Source of the DNA: Ehretia macrophylla
Taxonomy: Eukaryota > Streptophyta > Magnoliopsida > Boraginales > Ehretiaceae
Length of the DNA stretch: 64,000 nucleotides
Direction of reading: 5' to 3'
Assembly (NCBI GenBank): GCA_037974665.1
Contig: CM075773.1
Span: 63,208,763-63,272,762, forward strand
Both the position numbers and the translations under genes were made by a program. The notes below the pieces were generated by a model, which was given only the letters and a program-made list of their open reading frames with translations, was not told where the DNA came from and did no database searches. This document shows positions 47,800-59,539 of the stretch, piece after piece; the stretch's first letter is position 1, and each line of letters starts with the position of its first letter.

Positions 47800-49308
47800 T
47801 GTGACTCATGAGTGATTGGAGATTGGGTGGATGGCTCAATTTCGACACTTGCATGCGGAGTATTATTTGGCATTGATGAATGCAATTGAGTTGAAGAGCG
47901 AGCAAATGGTCCTTGTTGTGCCAAAATATCATTAAGGCATGAAATAGGAAATGGAGACTTTGTGAATGTCGTGACCTGTTGCTGCAAAGATTGAGCATTA
48001 GAGATAGACGACAGAGAAGGAAAATTAGCTTCATCAAATACAACATGCCGAGATATGAACACTTTATATGTACGAAGATTGAAGCATTTATATCCTTTGT
48101 GACATGGGCTATAGCCAAGAAATATGCAGCGACAACTCTTATAATCCAGTTTGGAACGGCCAAATGGACTTAAGCACGGATAACAAAGCAAGCCAAGTAC
48201 CTTAAAAATGAATAATCTGGAATTTTCCCATAGAGAAACTCATAAGAAGATTTGTTACCCAATAATGGTGTAAGCATCCTGTTGATTAGATAGATTGTTG
48301 TTGAGAAGGCAAAGTTCCAAAACGCATGAGGCAACTTACTGTAGGCGAGCACAGTTAGCCCAGTTTCAACCAGATGTCATTGTTTACATTCCGCTATTTC
48401 ATTATGTTCCGGGGTTCCGGGACATGACATTTGATGAATAATACCTCGTTCTTTAAAATATAATTGGAGATTATTAGCAATGAATTCACCCCCACCATCA
48501 CTCTGGATAATTTTTGTTTTAGTACCACAGATTTTCAACCATGGAGATAAATTGCGGAAAGACAGTTGTAACATCTGATTTACGAACAAGTGGAAAATAC
48601 CATGCATAACGAGTAAAATCATCTATTAAAATGAGATAATACTGAAAGCCTTCAATTGAATTTGTCGGGGCTGGACCCCATACATCGCAATGAATAATAT
48701 GGAGTACATTTGAAGAACATAATACATGATTCTCAAAGGACAGCCGGTGACTCTTGCGTAATTGACAACTGCCGCACAGTGATGTTGAAGCAGGGGAAAC
48801 AGTTATTGGATCTAATTTGCGAAGTTGCTGAAAGGTTAAAATGGATGGGTACCCCAAGCGAGCAAGCCAAACCTCGGAGGATACTTTATTTGCTGTGAAA
48901 CTGAACTTGAAAGGTTGACGAAGAGCATAAAGAGCTCCCTCAATCATGCCTTGATGAAGAGTTCTACCTGTCTTAATATCCTTAATACAATAGTCAGATG
49001 GAGTGAAAATAAAGTAGCAGTCATGTTCCTTTGTGAACTAAGCAGCAGATAGAAGTTGTTTGGCAATTGAGGGAACAACCAGTACATTAGAATGTAAAAT
49101 GGAGCTATGAGATTAAGGAATAGAAGTGATACCAGTTTGAGAGATAGGCAACCCAACGCCATTTCCTACTAAGACACGATCAGTACCATTATATGGTTGC
49201 TTATTGGAAACACGATTTTCATCTGAGGTCATGTGATGACTAGCTCCTGTATCAATATACCACACAGAATCAGATGAGTCAGAAATTTGCATTGCCGAAA
49301 TAGCATTA
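47800..49308 (-). pseudogene. Element X protease-integrase remnant
   Basis: The frames are broken. The protease motif WYIDTGASHHM is at about 49265-49230. A GAG-pre-integrase part with CGSC follows near 48780; its two zinc-binding histidines appear as Leu and Tyr in WLARLGYPS. The integrase core shows Asp in HCDVWGPAP (near 48690), Asp in QSDGGGEF (near 48500), and the final-Glu region near 48390 (PEHNEIAE). The C-terminal part includes LDYKSCRCIFLGYSP. Without reverse transcriptase it cannot act. Confidence 0.8.
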
Positions 49309-49313
49309 GTATT

Positions 49314-49530
49314 TGTTGAAATATCTGTAAAGAAGAAGATTTCTTGAGCAGTGTGCCTCACCAGATCTTGAGCAATGTGATTCTTGAGCAGTTTGATGCA
49401 TTTATTATGTTTGACAATTGTAGTTTAGAATGTCTATTTAAACCCTATTGTTTTACATTCTATAAGATATCTAAACACAAAACATGAAGATGAGATTCTT
49501 GTATTATACTTTTCAGTCTTATATCCTTTT
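49314..49530 (+). repeat. 5' LTR of element Y
   Basis: 217 bp, nearly identical to 53983-54200, followed directly by the primer-binding site. Confidence 0.9.
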
Positions 49531-49890
49531 TGGTATCAAAAGCCACAACGTTAGAGGAAAACACACACAAAAAAAAAAAGTTCCTGTTCATCATCATCCT
49601 TCAGCTATCTACTATTCATCTCCTTTAGATTTTCTTCACAAACAAACTTATCTCAGTCGCAGCTTAGGGAGCAAATCTTCGACGCCACCGTCAACAGATC
49701 TCTGACGCCGTCAGAAGCAGATCTCCGACACTATCTCTGACGTCGCCACCATAGCTGCTCTCCGACGCAACCAAATCTCGTTGTCTTCATGATAAAAAAA
49801 AATAAAATAAACATCATGCTCACGGTCACCATTTTTTTTCCTTCAAAAAATTTTCAGCCATTTTAAGTTGCACATTGTCCCAATTGCTTC

Positions 49891-50150
49891 CAGCCATTTC
49901 TTGTTCATTTCTTATAGGGTTAAAGTCAACATTGGTAGGTTCTTTTTCATGATAAAGCAAGCGGTCCCCAATCTTTTTCCCTACAAAAATTTTAGCCATT
50001 TCTTGCATGTTTCTTATGGGGTTAAAGTCAACATTGGTAGACCCATTTACCTGAAAAAGCATGCGCTACCCATTCTTCTACCCAAAAATAAAAAAAAAAA
50101 TTTAAAAAAAATCCAGCTATTTCTTGTTCATTTATATTTGAGTTAAAGTT
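49891..50150 (+). repeat. About 105-bp degenerate tandem repeats in the leader of element Y
   Basis: Three successive units begin with agccatttcttg or agctatttcttg (about 49891, 49993 and 50106) and contain gggttaaagtcaacattgg; the third is short and altered. The same array lies at about 58830-59090 in the second copy. Confidence 0.75.
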
Positions 50151-50599
50151 GTGCATTCTGCGAATGATGAAAATCAGAAGATAACATGGGGACACCACAA
50201 TAATTTTTTGTTTGTTTAATGTAAAAATCTCTACCCGAGGCAAGCACTTGTGCATTTTTTGAATAAGATTATTATCAAAAGTGACCTATTGGTCCCACGT
50301 GGTTGGTGTTCTTTCTCTACATTGTCGTCTCTCTTCGTGGTATCCGAGTGTCCGGCTACCTTTTATCGTCACTGTTGTTATCTGCCTTCATCTGCCTTGT
50401 CTTCGTGTCATTCTCTTCTTTGCTAAGTATTAGCCTTTTTTTATTTACTAAATATCAGCTGTATTTTATTTGCTAAATATCAATGTCTTATTTGTTCTTT
50501 TGGAACAATAGTGATATTATCACTATTTTTATTTTGAAGCTATTATCTTTAGAATATTGCATCTATAACTCATACTTTTATGCCCTTAGAATCAACTCT

Positions 50600-53500
50600 G
50601 GCTCCGCCAGATTACAGTCAACTTCAGGCTCGAATTGCTTAGCTTCGACTACATTTGGGTCTAACTTCACGTTTGGCCCCACGACTACCCTTGCTACCGG
50701 TACTCTTACCGCTCTTCATAGTAAGTTAGGCCAACCATCTTGAATTTTGGATTCTGGGGCCAATAACCATATGGCTGGTGAGCTTTCCATATTTTCCTCT
50801 TTTGTCACTTCTATAAATCAATCAGTTCGAATTGCCGACGGAACTTCTATTCATATCCATTGTCAGGGAGATGCCTGTTTATCCTCAAATATTACTTGTC
50901 ACTCTGTCTACTATGTCCCTAAATTTGCTTATAATATGTTATTTGTTAGCCATCTTATCAAAAGTCTCAACTGTGCAGTTGTTTTCTTACCCAATCATTG
51001 TTTCTTGCAGGACCTGACTTTGAAGAAGATTCTTGGCAAATGATATGAGCACGATGGACTTTACTATTTTGGTGAACCTTCAATTTTTACTATACCCTCG
51101 TCTAGTCTGCACGCCTCCGTGTCTTCTATTTTTGGTACTTCTGTTGAATCTCTTCAAAACCTAGATTTGTGGCATGCTCGTTTAGGAGATACAAATTTTC
51201 AATATTTATGTTGGTTATTTCCGTCTTTTAATAAAGCATGCAAGGATTCTAAGTTCAAATGTGTGACTTGTGAATTGTCAAAACATACTCGTACTACATA
51301 TATTCCTCGAATGTATCGAGCTCCCTGTGCCTTTGACCTTGTCCACTCTAATATTTGGGGACCCTCTTCTATCATGACTCTTTCTCAACATCGTTACCAT
51401 GTAACTTTTATAGATGATTATAGTCGTTGTACTTGGGTTTACCTAATGAAGAAAAAATCTGAAGACTTCACTCATTTCATTCACTTCCTTCAAATGGTGA
51501 AAGCCTAATTTCACACTGTTGTTCGTAATATTAGGTCTGATAATGGTAGGGAATACTTAACCAATGATTTTCGAGCCGAACTTAATAAGAGAGACATTAT
51601 TCAGCAACTTACTTGTCCTTATACACCTGAACAAAATGGTGTGGCAGAACGAAAGAACCACCACATTATGTATATGGTTCGGTGTCTTTTACGTGGTATG
51701 AATGTCCTGAAACATTTTTGGCACATGGCTGTCCTCACTGCTACATACATAATAAATTGCACACCTAGTCGTGTTCTCCAAGGTCAAACACCCTTGCACA
51801 TTCTACTGCCAAATACTATTCTCTTCCCTATTCTCCTACAAGTTTTTGGGTGTACATGTTTTGTTCAAAATCGTAGCCCTACCCGCACTAAGCTAGACGA
51901 TAAGGCTATCCGTTGTATCTTTCTCGAGTATTCTTCCATGTCTAAAGGATATAGGTGTTATGATCCTGTAACTCACTTTCACTACTCTATGGATGTCACT
52001 TTCCTTGAGACTACCCCATTCTTCTCTACTCCTTCTTCGTCCTTAGAGCAACCTCCTAAGAAGTTATCTACTTCAGATCCTCCTTTGCTTCTACGCCCTA
52101 TTCTTCTAATTGACATATCTCTGCCTACCACTAAATTACCACCTAACACCAGTGACTTTTTACTACCTGTTTCCTCTCCAATCCCATTACATGTCTACTC
52201 TCGGCGTTATCGTGCTCCACTCCACTTCCAGATTCTTCTTCAGATTCAGGTAACCCTACTTCTCCCTTGGTATCTGAACCTATCTTTCCTCATTACCCTA
52301 CTCGTGAACGGCGTCCCCCTTCCCGTTACTTGCTTTCGAGTAGTACTAATCATCATATTGCCAAGTCTGTGTCTTTTCAGGGTCTCTCCAATCAATATAA
52401 ATCTTTCCTTGGCCAGGTTGATTCAGTTTCTATTCCTCGCTCCATTCATGAGGCTCTCCAGAATCCTTTATGGGTGGCTGCTATGGAAACATAAATGGAT
52501 GCCCTACAACAGAATTAGATGTGGGAGCTGGTAGATCTTTCAGCTAGTGAACGGACAGTTGGGTGTAAATGGGTATTTAGTGTGAAGTACCTTGCAGACG
52601 ACACCATCGATCGATATAAGACCTGTCTTGTGGCTAAAGGGTTCACTCAAGTACCAGGCAAAGATTTCGGTGCCACATTTACCCCTGTTGCTAAATTAAC
52701 TACCGTCCGACTCCTTGTTTCTTTGGCTGACTCTCATTCTTGGCCTCTTCGCCAATTGGATGTCAAGAATTCCTTCCTCAATGGCGACCTATCTAAGACA
52801 ATCTACATGGATCCTCCACCAGGTTTTCGGGCTTAGGAGGAGTATTCAAAGAAAGTATGTTGCCTTCGCAACTCTCTCTACGGGCTTAAACAGTCCCCTC
52901 GAGCTTGGTTTAGTCGTTTCAGTGAGGTGGTCCTTACTATGAGCTTCACTCAGTGTCATTCAGATCATACATGTTTCATTTGTTGCCATCCTCAGGGTAG
53001 GTGCATCATTTTCTTAGTATATGTAGATGATATTATCATTACTGGAGATAACACTGCAGGGATGGTTCAAGTGAAGCGTGACCTTGGGACGATCTTTGAC
53101 ATTAAGGATTTAGGCATACTACGATACTTTCTTGGTATTGAGGTGGCTTGAAATCGTCAGGATATATCTTTATCCTAGCGAAAATATACAATGGATCTCC
53201 TTCAGGATACAGGTGTGCTTGGTTGTCGACCTGCCTCCACTCCTATAGATCCCAATCTTAAGTTGACAATAGAATTAGGGAAATTATTAACTGAGCCATC
53301 AGTATATCAAAGACTTGTGGGCCGACTTATCTACTTAACTAATACAAGGCCGGACCTTACATATGCAGTGAGTGTTGTAAGCTAGTTTATGCATGCACCT
53401 CGCACACCTCATCTGGATGTAGTCTATCATATCCTTCGGTATCTTAAAGCTTGTCCTGGTCTCGGTATCTTCTACACAACTGGTATACAGGAGGGACTAT

Positions 53501-53975
53501 CGTGTTACACTAATGCTGATTATGCAGGGTCAAAAAGTGATAGGCGTTTTACCTCGGGGATATGCACCTTCCGTGTAAATCATCTTATCTCATGGAAAAG
53601 TAAGAAGCAAGTTGTTGTCTCACGATCTTCCGTAGAAGCTAAGTACCGTGCTATGGCTCAAGGAACATGTGAACTTCTCTGGTTACGTATCTTTTGACTG
53701 AGTTGGGTTTTTAAGTGATTAACTCGTCTACCTTGTTCTGTGATAATAAATCTGCCATTATGTTGTCCTCTGACTCAGTCCTTCATGAGAGGACAAAACA
53801 CATTGAGGTTGATATCCATTTTATTCGGGAAAAAGTTCGCTCTGGGGTTATCACACCTTGTTTTGTTACATCATCCGAGCAGGTTGCTGATATGTTTACT
53901 AAGTCAATTGGACCGTCACTTCTCCAATCAGCTCTTGTCAAGCTCGGGCTCATTGATATCTTCACCCCAACTTGA
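50600..53975 (+). pseudogene. Element Y copia pol (protease, integrase, RT, RNase H), stop-bearing, copy 1
   Basis: Domain order is that of Ty1/copia: protease ILDSGANNHM (50744), GAG-pre-integrase WHARLGD (second zinc His changed to Asp), integrase VHSNIWGPSS and RSDNGREY, RT starting KWVFSVKYL (52570) with the catalytic YVDDIIITG (near 53020), and RNase H from about 53500 with SRSSVEAKYRAM and KHIEVDIHFIREK. In-frame stops: TGA 50741, TGA 51041, TAA 51506, TAA 52492, TAG 52516, TAG 52834, TGA 53149, TAG 53176, TAG 53383. Frameshifts lie near 52220 and 53688. It cannot make a working polyprotein. Confidence 0.9.
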
Positions 53976-53982
53976 GGGGGAG

Positions 53983-54200
53983 TGTTGAAATATCTGTAAA
54001 GAAGAAGATTTCTTGAGCAGTGTGCCTCATCAGATCTTGAGCGATGTGATTCTTGAGCAGTGTGATGCATTTATTATGTTTGACAATTGTAGTTTAGTTT
54101 GTCTATTTAAACCCTATTGCATTACATTCTATAAGATATCTAAGCACAAAATATGAAGATGAGATTCTTGTATTATACTTTTTCAGTCTTATATCCTTTT
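53983..54200 (+). repeat. 3' LTR of element Y
   Basis: 218 bp, preceded by a purine tract (cttgagggggag) and followed by the GTATT target copy. Confidence 0.9.
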
Positions 54201-54205
54201 GTATT

Positions 54206-55150
54206 AGCATTAATTGCATCGTCCGGAGCCCAACAGTTGTTGGCCTTGTGATAGGGATAGCCACACCGATAACAGACGGCATGTGAAGAGCCTGAATTAG
54301 AAGAAGTTGAATTAGTTGGCTAGAGTTCTCGTCCTTGCCCTTGACCACAATTGTCATGCCCCCCTCGACGTCCAGATAAAAATAAACCACGTTGAGGAGA
54401 GAATTGGCATGGAGAGTCATTTGATTCATGAGCAGGTACAACGATAAGAGCAACAAATTTGGAGACAAGGGATGAAGAAGACTGCAAGTGAATTTCAAAA
54501 TCCATAAGAAGACCACACACTTCAGCGAACGTGGGGCTATCAGGTTTGGAGTTCACAGCAACAACTATTGGATCAAAATCAGAACCTAAGCCCCAAAGAG
54601 TCTATAACACAAGATCGTCGTCGGCAATATTACAGCCAGCACTTACGAGAATAAGAGACAACGACTTGGCATGTTGTATATAGGCATGAATTAATCGAGA
54701 TGCTTTACACAGAGACTGAAGTTCAGTATTTATTTGTTGGATTCTTGCTCTGGATTGTGAACCGTAGAGAAACTCCAAAGTAGTAGTCCAAACATCGCAA
54801 GCTGTGACTTTATCAACCACCTAAGATAATTCTAAATCAGAAAGGGAAACCAACAGCCACCCGAGAACTATTTGATCGAGACGTATCCATTGAATCATTT
54901 CAGAAGCAGGAGTAGAAGGTTTAGGAATTGATCCATCAATGAAACCTAACAAGCCATGACAATGAAGAACGGGATAAACCTGCGTCTTCTATAGGATAAA
55001 GTTATCAGTACCAAGTTTAAGGGAAAGTTCTTAGGGAATGCTCTTAACGAAGGGCAAAGATGCCAGGGAAGAGGTGGGTGTATCAATTTTTGGGTTCGTA
55101 GTACGGGAGGGTGTATTAGAGGAGCCATCAGCGGCAACGGTGGATACCAT
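54206..55150 (-). pseudogene. Element X gag remnant, copy 1
   Basis: Minus-strand frame from an ATG at 55150. It contains a UBN2/retrotransposon gag segment (VTACDVWTTTLEFLYGS near 54770) and a CX2CX4HX4C zinc knuckle encoded near 54275-54240 (Cys-Tyr-Arg-Cys...His...Cys). In-frame stops lie near 55033, 54995, 54825, 54600 and 54321. Three of them (55033, 54600, 54321) are absent from the second copy, which keeps Gln, Trp and Gln codons there. Confidence 0.8.
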
Positions 55151-55205
55151 GAGAAGAAAGGTGAGTTTGCAAGAGAAGAAGATTTTGTAAAAAAAGAAAT
55201 CCCTA

Positions 55206-55219
55206 AGCTCTGTATACCA
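55206..55219 (-). promoter_or_regulatory. Primer-binding site of element X (degenerate)
   Basis: The reverse complement reads TGGTATACAGAGCT, directly after the LTR end TTACA at 55220. It differs by one inserted A from the standard Met site. Confidence 0.65.
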
Positions 55220-55361
55220 TGTAAGAAATGATTTTTCGCCCTGAACATACAGTGCTTTCATTGACTATTTAAGGTTACAATTACAGAGAAGTTTACAAGA
55301 AGTAGAAAACGTATTTGATATGTACAAGTGTAACTGAAGATAACAACAAATTATGCCAACA
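55220..55361 (-). repeat. 5' LTR of element X (about 142 bp)
   Basis: On the minus strand it starts TGTTGGCATAATTTG and ends TTACA, immediately followed by the primer-binding site. The short length and the absence of a 3' partner in the window make the outer border provisional. Confidence 0.55.
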
Positions 55362-55399
55362 CAATCAGTAATTAGAGATAAAGAGAAATCTCTTATGTG

Positions 55400-57295
55400 A
55401 TAATCCTTTACATTTATAAGAGCCAAAATTTCAATTTTCAAAGTATTTTGCTGGCCCAAGTGAATAAAGAAACCAAATATAAGGTGCTCCTTACAGTCAC
55501 AAAGAATTCCCCCACCTCCTGCCATTCCTTCAGGACCATGAACATTACCGTCAATGTTAAGCTTGTAAAAGCCAACAGCTGGTTTTCTCAACTTCACATT
55601 TTTAGGCACACATGAAGATGGTCTTTCATAAGAACAATAGAAGGAGGCTGCCAGATTTAAGTCTCCCTTCCATTGCCATATCTTTAAAAGATTTGTTTGA
55701 AACAATTGTGCTATGAGTCTCCTCACATGCCAGATAATTCTAGAGGAGTAAAAGCCCAAATTCCTATACTTGGCATCATTTTTTTTTGCTAAAAGGAAGC
55801 GGGTATAAATTAATGATAAAAAAAAACTACATAATCCAAAAAACAATTACCAAAAAATATGGTCATCAACATTCCAAGCCTTACAGATGACTTGGTTCAA
55901 CAGAGAATATCTAACTTTCTTAATCTTGTATATTTTAGTCATAACATCAAAAACAATATGCTTGAAGATGTCTTCTTCGGATAGAGCTTCTCCAGTGTAA
56001 ACACGTCTATTTCTTTCTTTCCATAAGTGGAAAACAAAGGATCCAAAGAAATAACAGTAGATTGAAAATTGGAAGTTGCTGCAATATGATCAAACCACTC
56101 AACAATCGAGCTCCAATTGTTAATATTGGGAGGGCCTTTGGTTAGATTCCACCATCTTCTCTAGATTCGGCGACTGAATGAGCATAAACCAAAGAGGTGA
56201 TCCATATCCCCAATGCAGGCCCGACAAAGAACACAAAGGGGATCCAAGGACAATCCCTAAGACAAAAGCCGCTGTTTAGTAGGGAGCTTATCTAACCAAC
56301 AGAGTCACGTACAAAATGAATGTTTAGGTATTTCCTGTTTAAACCAAATAGATTTGTTCCAAATGGCCAAGCTATATTGTGGTTTGATAAGATCCAACAA
56401 CCATCTCATTTTGTATTCCCCATTGGGGGAGTTGATCCAAATGCAATGATCTTCTCTGTTGAGGTCAGGTTACAAATCACCAATGTATTGAGAAATTACC
56501 TAAAAGATAGAGGATTTTTTCGACCAAGACGAGTGACCTTCTGAAATGAAGTCTTTAACAGAGAATTAATGTCATAGCTGGCCTCTTGAATAACATGTTC
56601 CCCAAACACATCAATTAGAATTCCCAAAGGGTGCCAATGGTCCTTCCAGAAAAGAGTATTGCAACCATTACCAACCTTATGTATGATACAATTTTTACCC
56701 AATGGTCGTAACTGGAGAATTTTCCTCCATGACCAAGTCGGGCGATTGGGCATAAGAGCATCCCAAATATTTGTGTCACAGAGGTAGTTTGAATAGATCC
56801 ACCGACCCCCCACAGATTTCTGTTTAGTATGTAGAATCCAAAGATACCTTAATATGGCTCCGTGATTGGTATCTTGGAGCCTTGGCCATCCCAAGCCTCC
56901 CTCATCTCTTTTTACAAACCTCACTCCACATCACTTAGGCTTTTTTCCCAAGATTGTCTGACACGGACCAGAGAAAAGAAACAAGAACCTGTTCAATAGC
57001 TTTGAGACATCCTTTAAGGAGGATGAACATACGGGCCCAGAAAGAGTGAACATTGCTAAGAATTGACTTCACAATTTAGAGACGACTCGCATATGAAAAA
57101 TTCCTAGTTGACCACTTTCCAATTCTATTAGTGCTGCGATTAACAAGTTGTTTGCAGTGACTGTTGAGAAGTCTACCAGGTATAAGAGGCACTCCTAGGT
57201 ATTTGATAGGAATGGAGCCAATATGGAAACCAAATATATTGGTGATCCTCCTGCTTGTAGCATCATCGTACCCCCCAATGAAGATTGAGAATCAA
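55400..57295 (-). pseudogene. LINE ORF2 3' part (RT thumb to RNase H)
   Basis: On the minus strand: a thumb segment IPIKYLGVPLIPGR near 57190, the GGLGWPRLQDTNHGAILRYL segment near 56890, a zinc-finger/linker region (56100-56850), and an RNase H domain with VGFYKLNIDGNVHG (near 55560) reaching LCDCKEH. The palm with its catalytic Asp pair is missing at the 5' side. Stops and shifts break it; the largest frames are 55265-55846 and 56496-56924. The RNase H part matches the fragments in blocks A and B, so all three belong to one LINE family. Confidence 0.8.
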
Positions 57296-57299
57296 ATAG

Positions 57300-58659
57300 A
57301 AATTCCTAGCCTTTTTTGGTCAGCTTATTGAAGTATGCATTTGCTCTCCAAGGTACTCGATCGTGGTTAATGGTGAACTGGGGGGGTTCTTCAAGGGAGT
57401 CAAAGGTCTTAGGTAGAGGGGACCCTTTATCCCCCTACCTTTTTGTTATTGGTATGGAAATCTTGTCTTGCATCCTCTCCAAAGTTGCTCTCAAAAGGGG
57501 GTTTTTATTTCACCCTAGTTGTCATAAACTCAAGCTGAACCACTTTATGTTTGTTGATGATCTGCTCATATTTTCCAAACCTGATGTTTAATTTGTGTCT
57601 TGTACCAAAGCTTCACTCAGGCTCTTCTATCGGATGTTTGGTTTACAAATGAATCCTTGCAAGAGCAACATATTTCTTGCGGATTGTAGAGATCAACTTA
57701 AGAATCAGATTCTACAGATTCTTGAGTTTGAGGAGGGCTCTTTGTCGATTAAGTACCTTGGTCTCCCTTTAATCACGGGTAGACTTGGTATGCAGTCCTG
57801 CAGAGAACTTGTGGATAAAGTGTTGAGTATAATCAATCACTGGGCTACTAGATCTCTTTCATATGCTGGGTGCCTTCAACTTATTAAATTAGTTCTGATT
57901 GGGATCCATTCTTTTTTGTCTAGCATGTTGATATTGCTGATTGGTACTCTTAAAGATATAGAGAGTAAATTTGCTCATTTTCTTTGGAACGGGGATGCCG
58001 CTAGCTAGGCTCGTGCTAAAGTTGCTTGGATATCAGTTACGAAACCTTTTAAGGAAGGGGGACTTGGAAACCGTCAACTTGAAGAATTAAATACTTCTCT
58101 TCTGCTAAAACAAGTTTGAGCCTTATTACATGAGTCTAATTTTGTTTGGTCTCGTTGGGTAAGATCTGTTCTTCTTAAGGGCAAAATATTTGAGGATATT
58201 GATACCCCTGTCAATGTGGCTTGGGGGTGGAGAAAGCTCCTGAGTGTTAGAAATATTGCAAGACCTCTTGTTCGGCATAGACTTGGCAATGGAGTTAATA
58301 CTTTTTTTAGGAAAGATCTTTGGCATGAGGATGGTATTTTGCTTGATAGATTCTCTTTTGATGTTGTGCTTGAGTTTGGTATTAGTATTGATTTGTCAAT
58401 CGCTGATGTTTTTATGCTGCCAAGATCATTCTCTTCGAATGTTGATATTGATTCCATTGTTAGACAAGCCCAGTCCTTTATTATGGAGGTTACTAGACGG
58501 GACAAACTGATTTGGACTTTGAGCCTTTACGGTAAATTCAGCTTGTACTATACTTTGGATGGCATTCGAGCTCGAGGTAACTCTGTCCCTTGGTACCATC
58601 AAGTTTGGTTTAAACAACATGTTCCTTGTCATAGTTTTATTGCTTGGGTTACTATTTTG
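57300..58659 (+). pseudogene. LINE ORF2 middle part, opposite orientation
   Basis: Plus-strand reverse transcriptase pieces: RGDPLSPYLFVIGMEILS (near 57415), the catalytic FVDDLLIFS (near 57550), thumb SIKYLGLPLITGR (near 57750), and the downstream HRLGNGVNTFFRKDLWH segment (near 58275). There are frameshifts near 57590 and 58010 and stops between frames. It is cut abruptly at 58659, where copia leader sequence starts. It lies head to head with the LINE piece on its left. Confidence 0.82.
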
Positions 58660-59539
58660 GATCTCCGACACCATCTCTGACGTCGCCACCATAGCTGCTC
58701 TCCGACGCAACCAAATCTCGTCGTCTTCATGATAAAAAAAAAAAAATCATGCTCGCGGTCGTCATTTTTTTTCCTTCAAAAAATTTTCAGCCATTTCAAG
58801 TTGCACATTGTCCCAATTGCTTCCAGCCATTTCTTGTTCATTTCTTATAGGGTTAAAGTCCACATTGGTAGGTTCTTTTTCATGATAAAGCAAGCGGTCC
58901 CCAATCTTTTTCCCTACAAAAATTCTAGCCATTTCTTGCATGTTTCTTATGGGGTTAAAGTCAACATTGGTAGACTCATTTACATGAAAAAGCACGCGGT
59001 CCCCATTCTTTTCCCCTAAAATAAAAAAAATTTAAAAAAAATCCAGCCATTTCTTGTTCATTTATATTTGAGTTAAAGTTGTGCATTCTGCGAATGATGA
59101 AAATCAGAAGATAACATGGGGACACCACAATAATTTTTTGTTTGTTTAATGTAAAAATCTTTACCCGAGGCAAGCACTAGTGCATTTTTTGAATAAGATT
59201 ATTATCAAAAGTGACCTATTGGTCCCGCGTGGTTGGTGTTCTTTCTCTACATTGTCGTCTCTCTTCGAGGTATCCTAGTGTCCGGCTACCTTTTATCGTC
59301 ACTGTTGTTATCTGCCTTCATCTGCCTTGTTTTCGTGTCATTATCTTCTTTGCTAAGTATTAGCCTTTTTTTATTTACTAAATATCAGCTGTATTTTATT
59401 TGCTAAATATCAATGTCTTATTTGTTCTTTTGGAACAATAGTGATATTATCACTATTTTTATTTTGAAGCTATTATCTTTAGAATATTGCATCTATGGCT
59501 CATACTTTTGTGCCCTTAGAATCAACTCTGGCGGAACTC

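Larger units (their letters stand above)
49314..54200 (+). mobile_element. Ty1/copia element Y, complete with both LTRs, nested in X
   Basis: LTRs lie at 49314-49530 and 53983-54200, both starting TGTTGAAATATC. The primer-binding site TGGTATCAAAAGCC lies directly after the left LTR (49531), and a gaggggga polypurine tract lies before the right LTR. Flanking GTATT at 49309-49313 and 54201-54205 is the target duplication. Removing Y rejoins the gag and protease of element X. The LTRs end in ATCCTTTT, not the usual CA. A gag gene is almost absent. Confidence 0.92.
47785..55361 (-). mobile_element. Ty1/copia element X (truncated), split by element Y
   Basis: Read on the minus strand: a short LTR (55361-55220), primer-binding site, gag (55150-54206), then after removal of element Y protease and integrase (49308 to about 47800). 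Reverse transcriptase, RNase H and the 3' LTR are missing; the pol region stops near 47785 beside NAC-flank-like DNA. The element therefore lost its 3' third before or during rearrangement. Confidence 0.8.
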
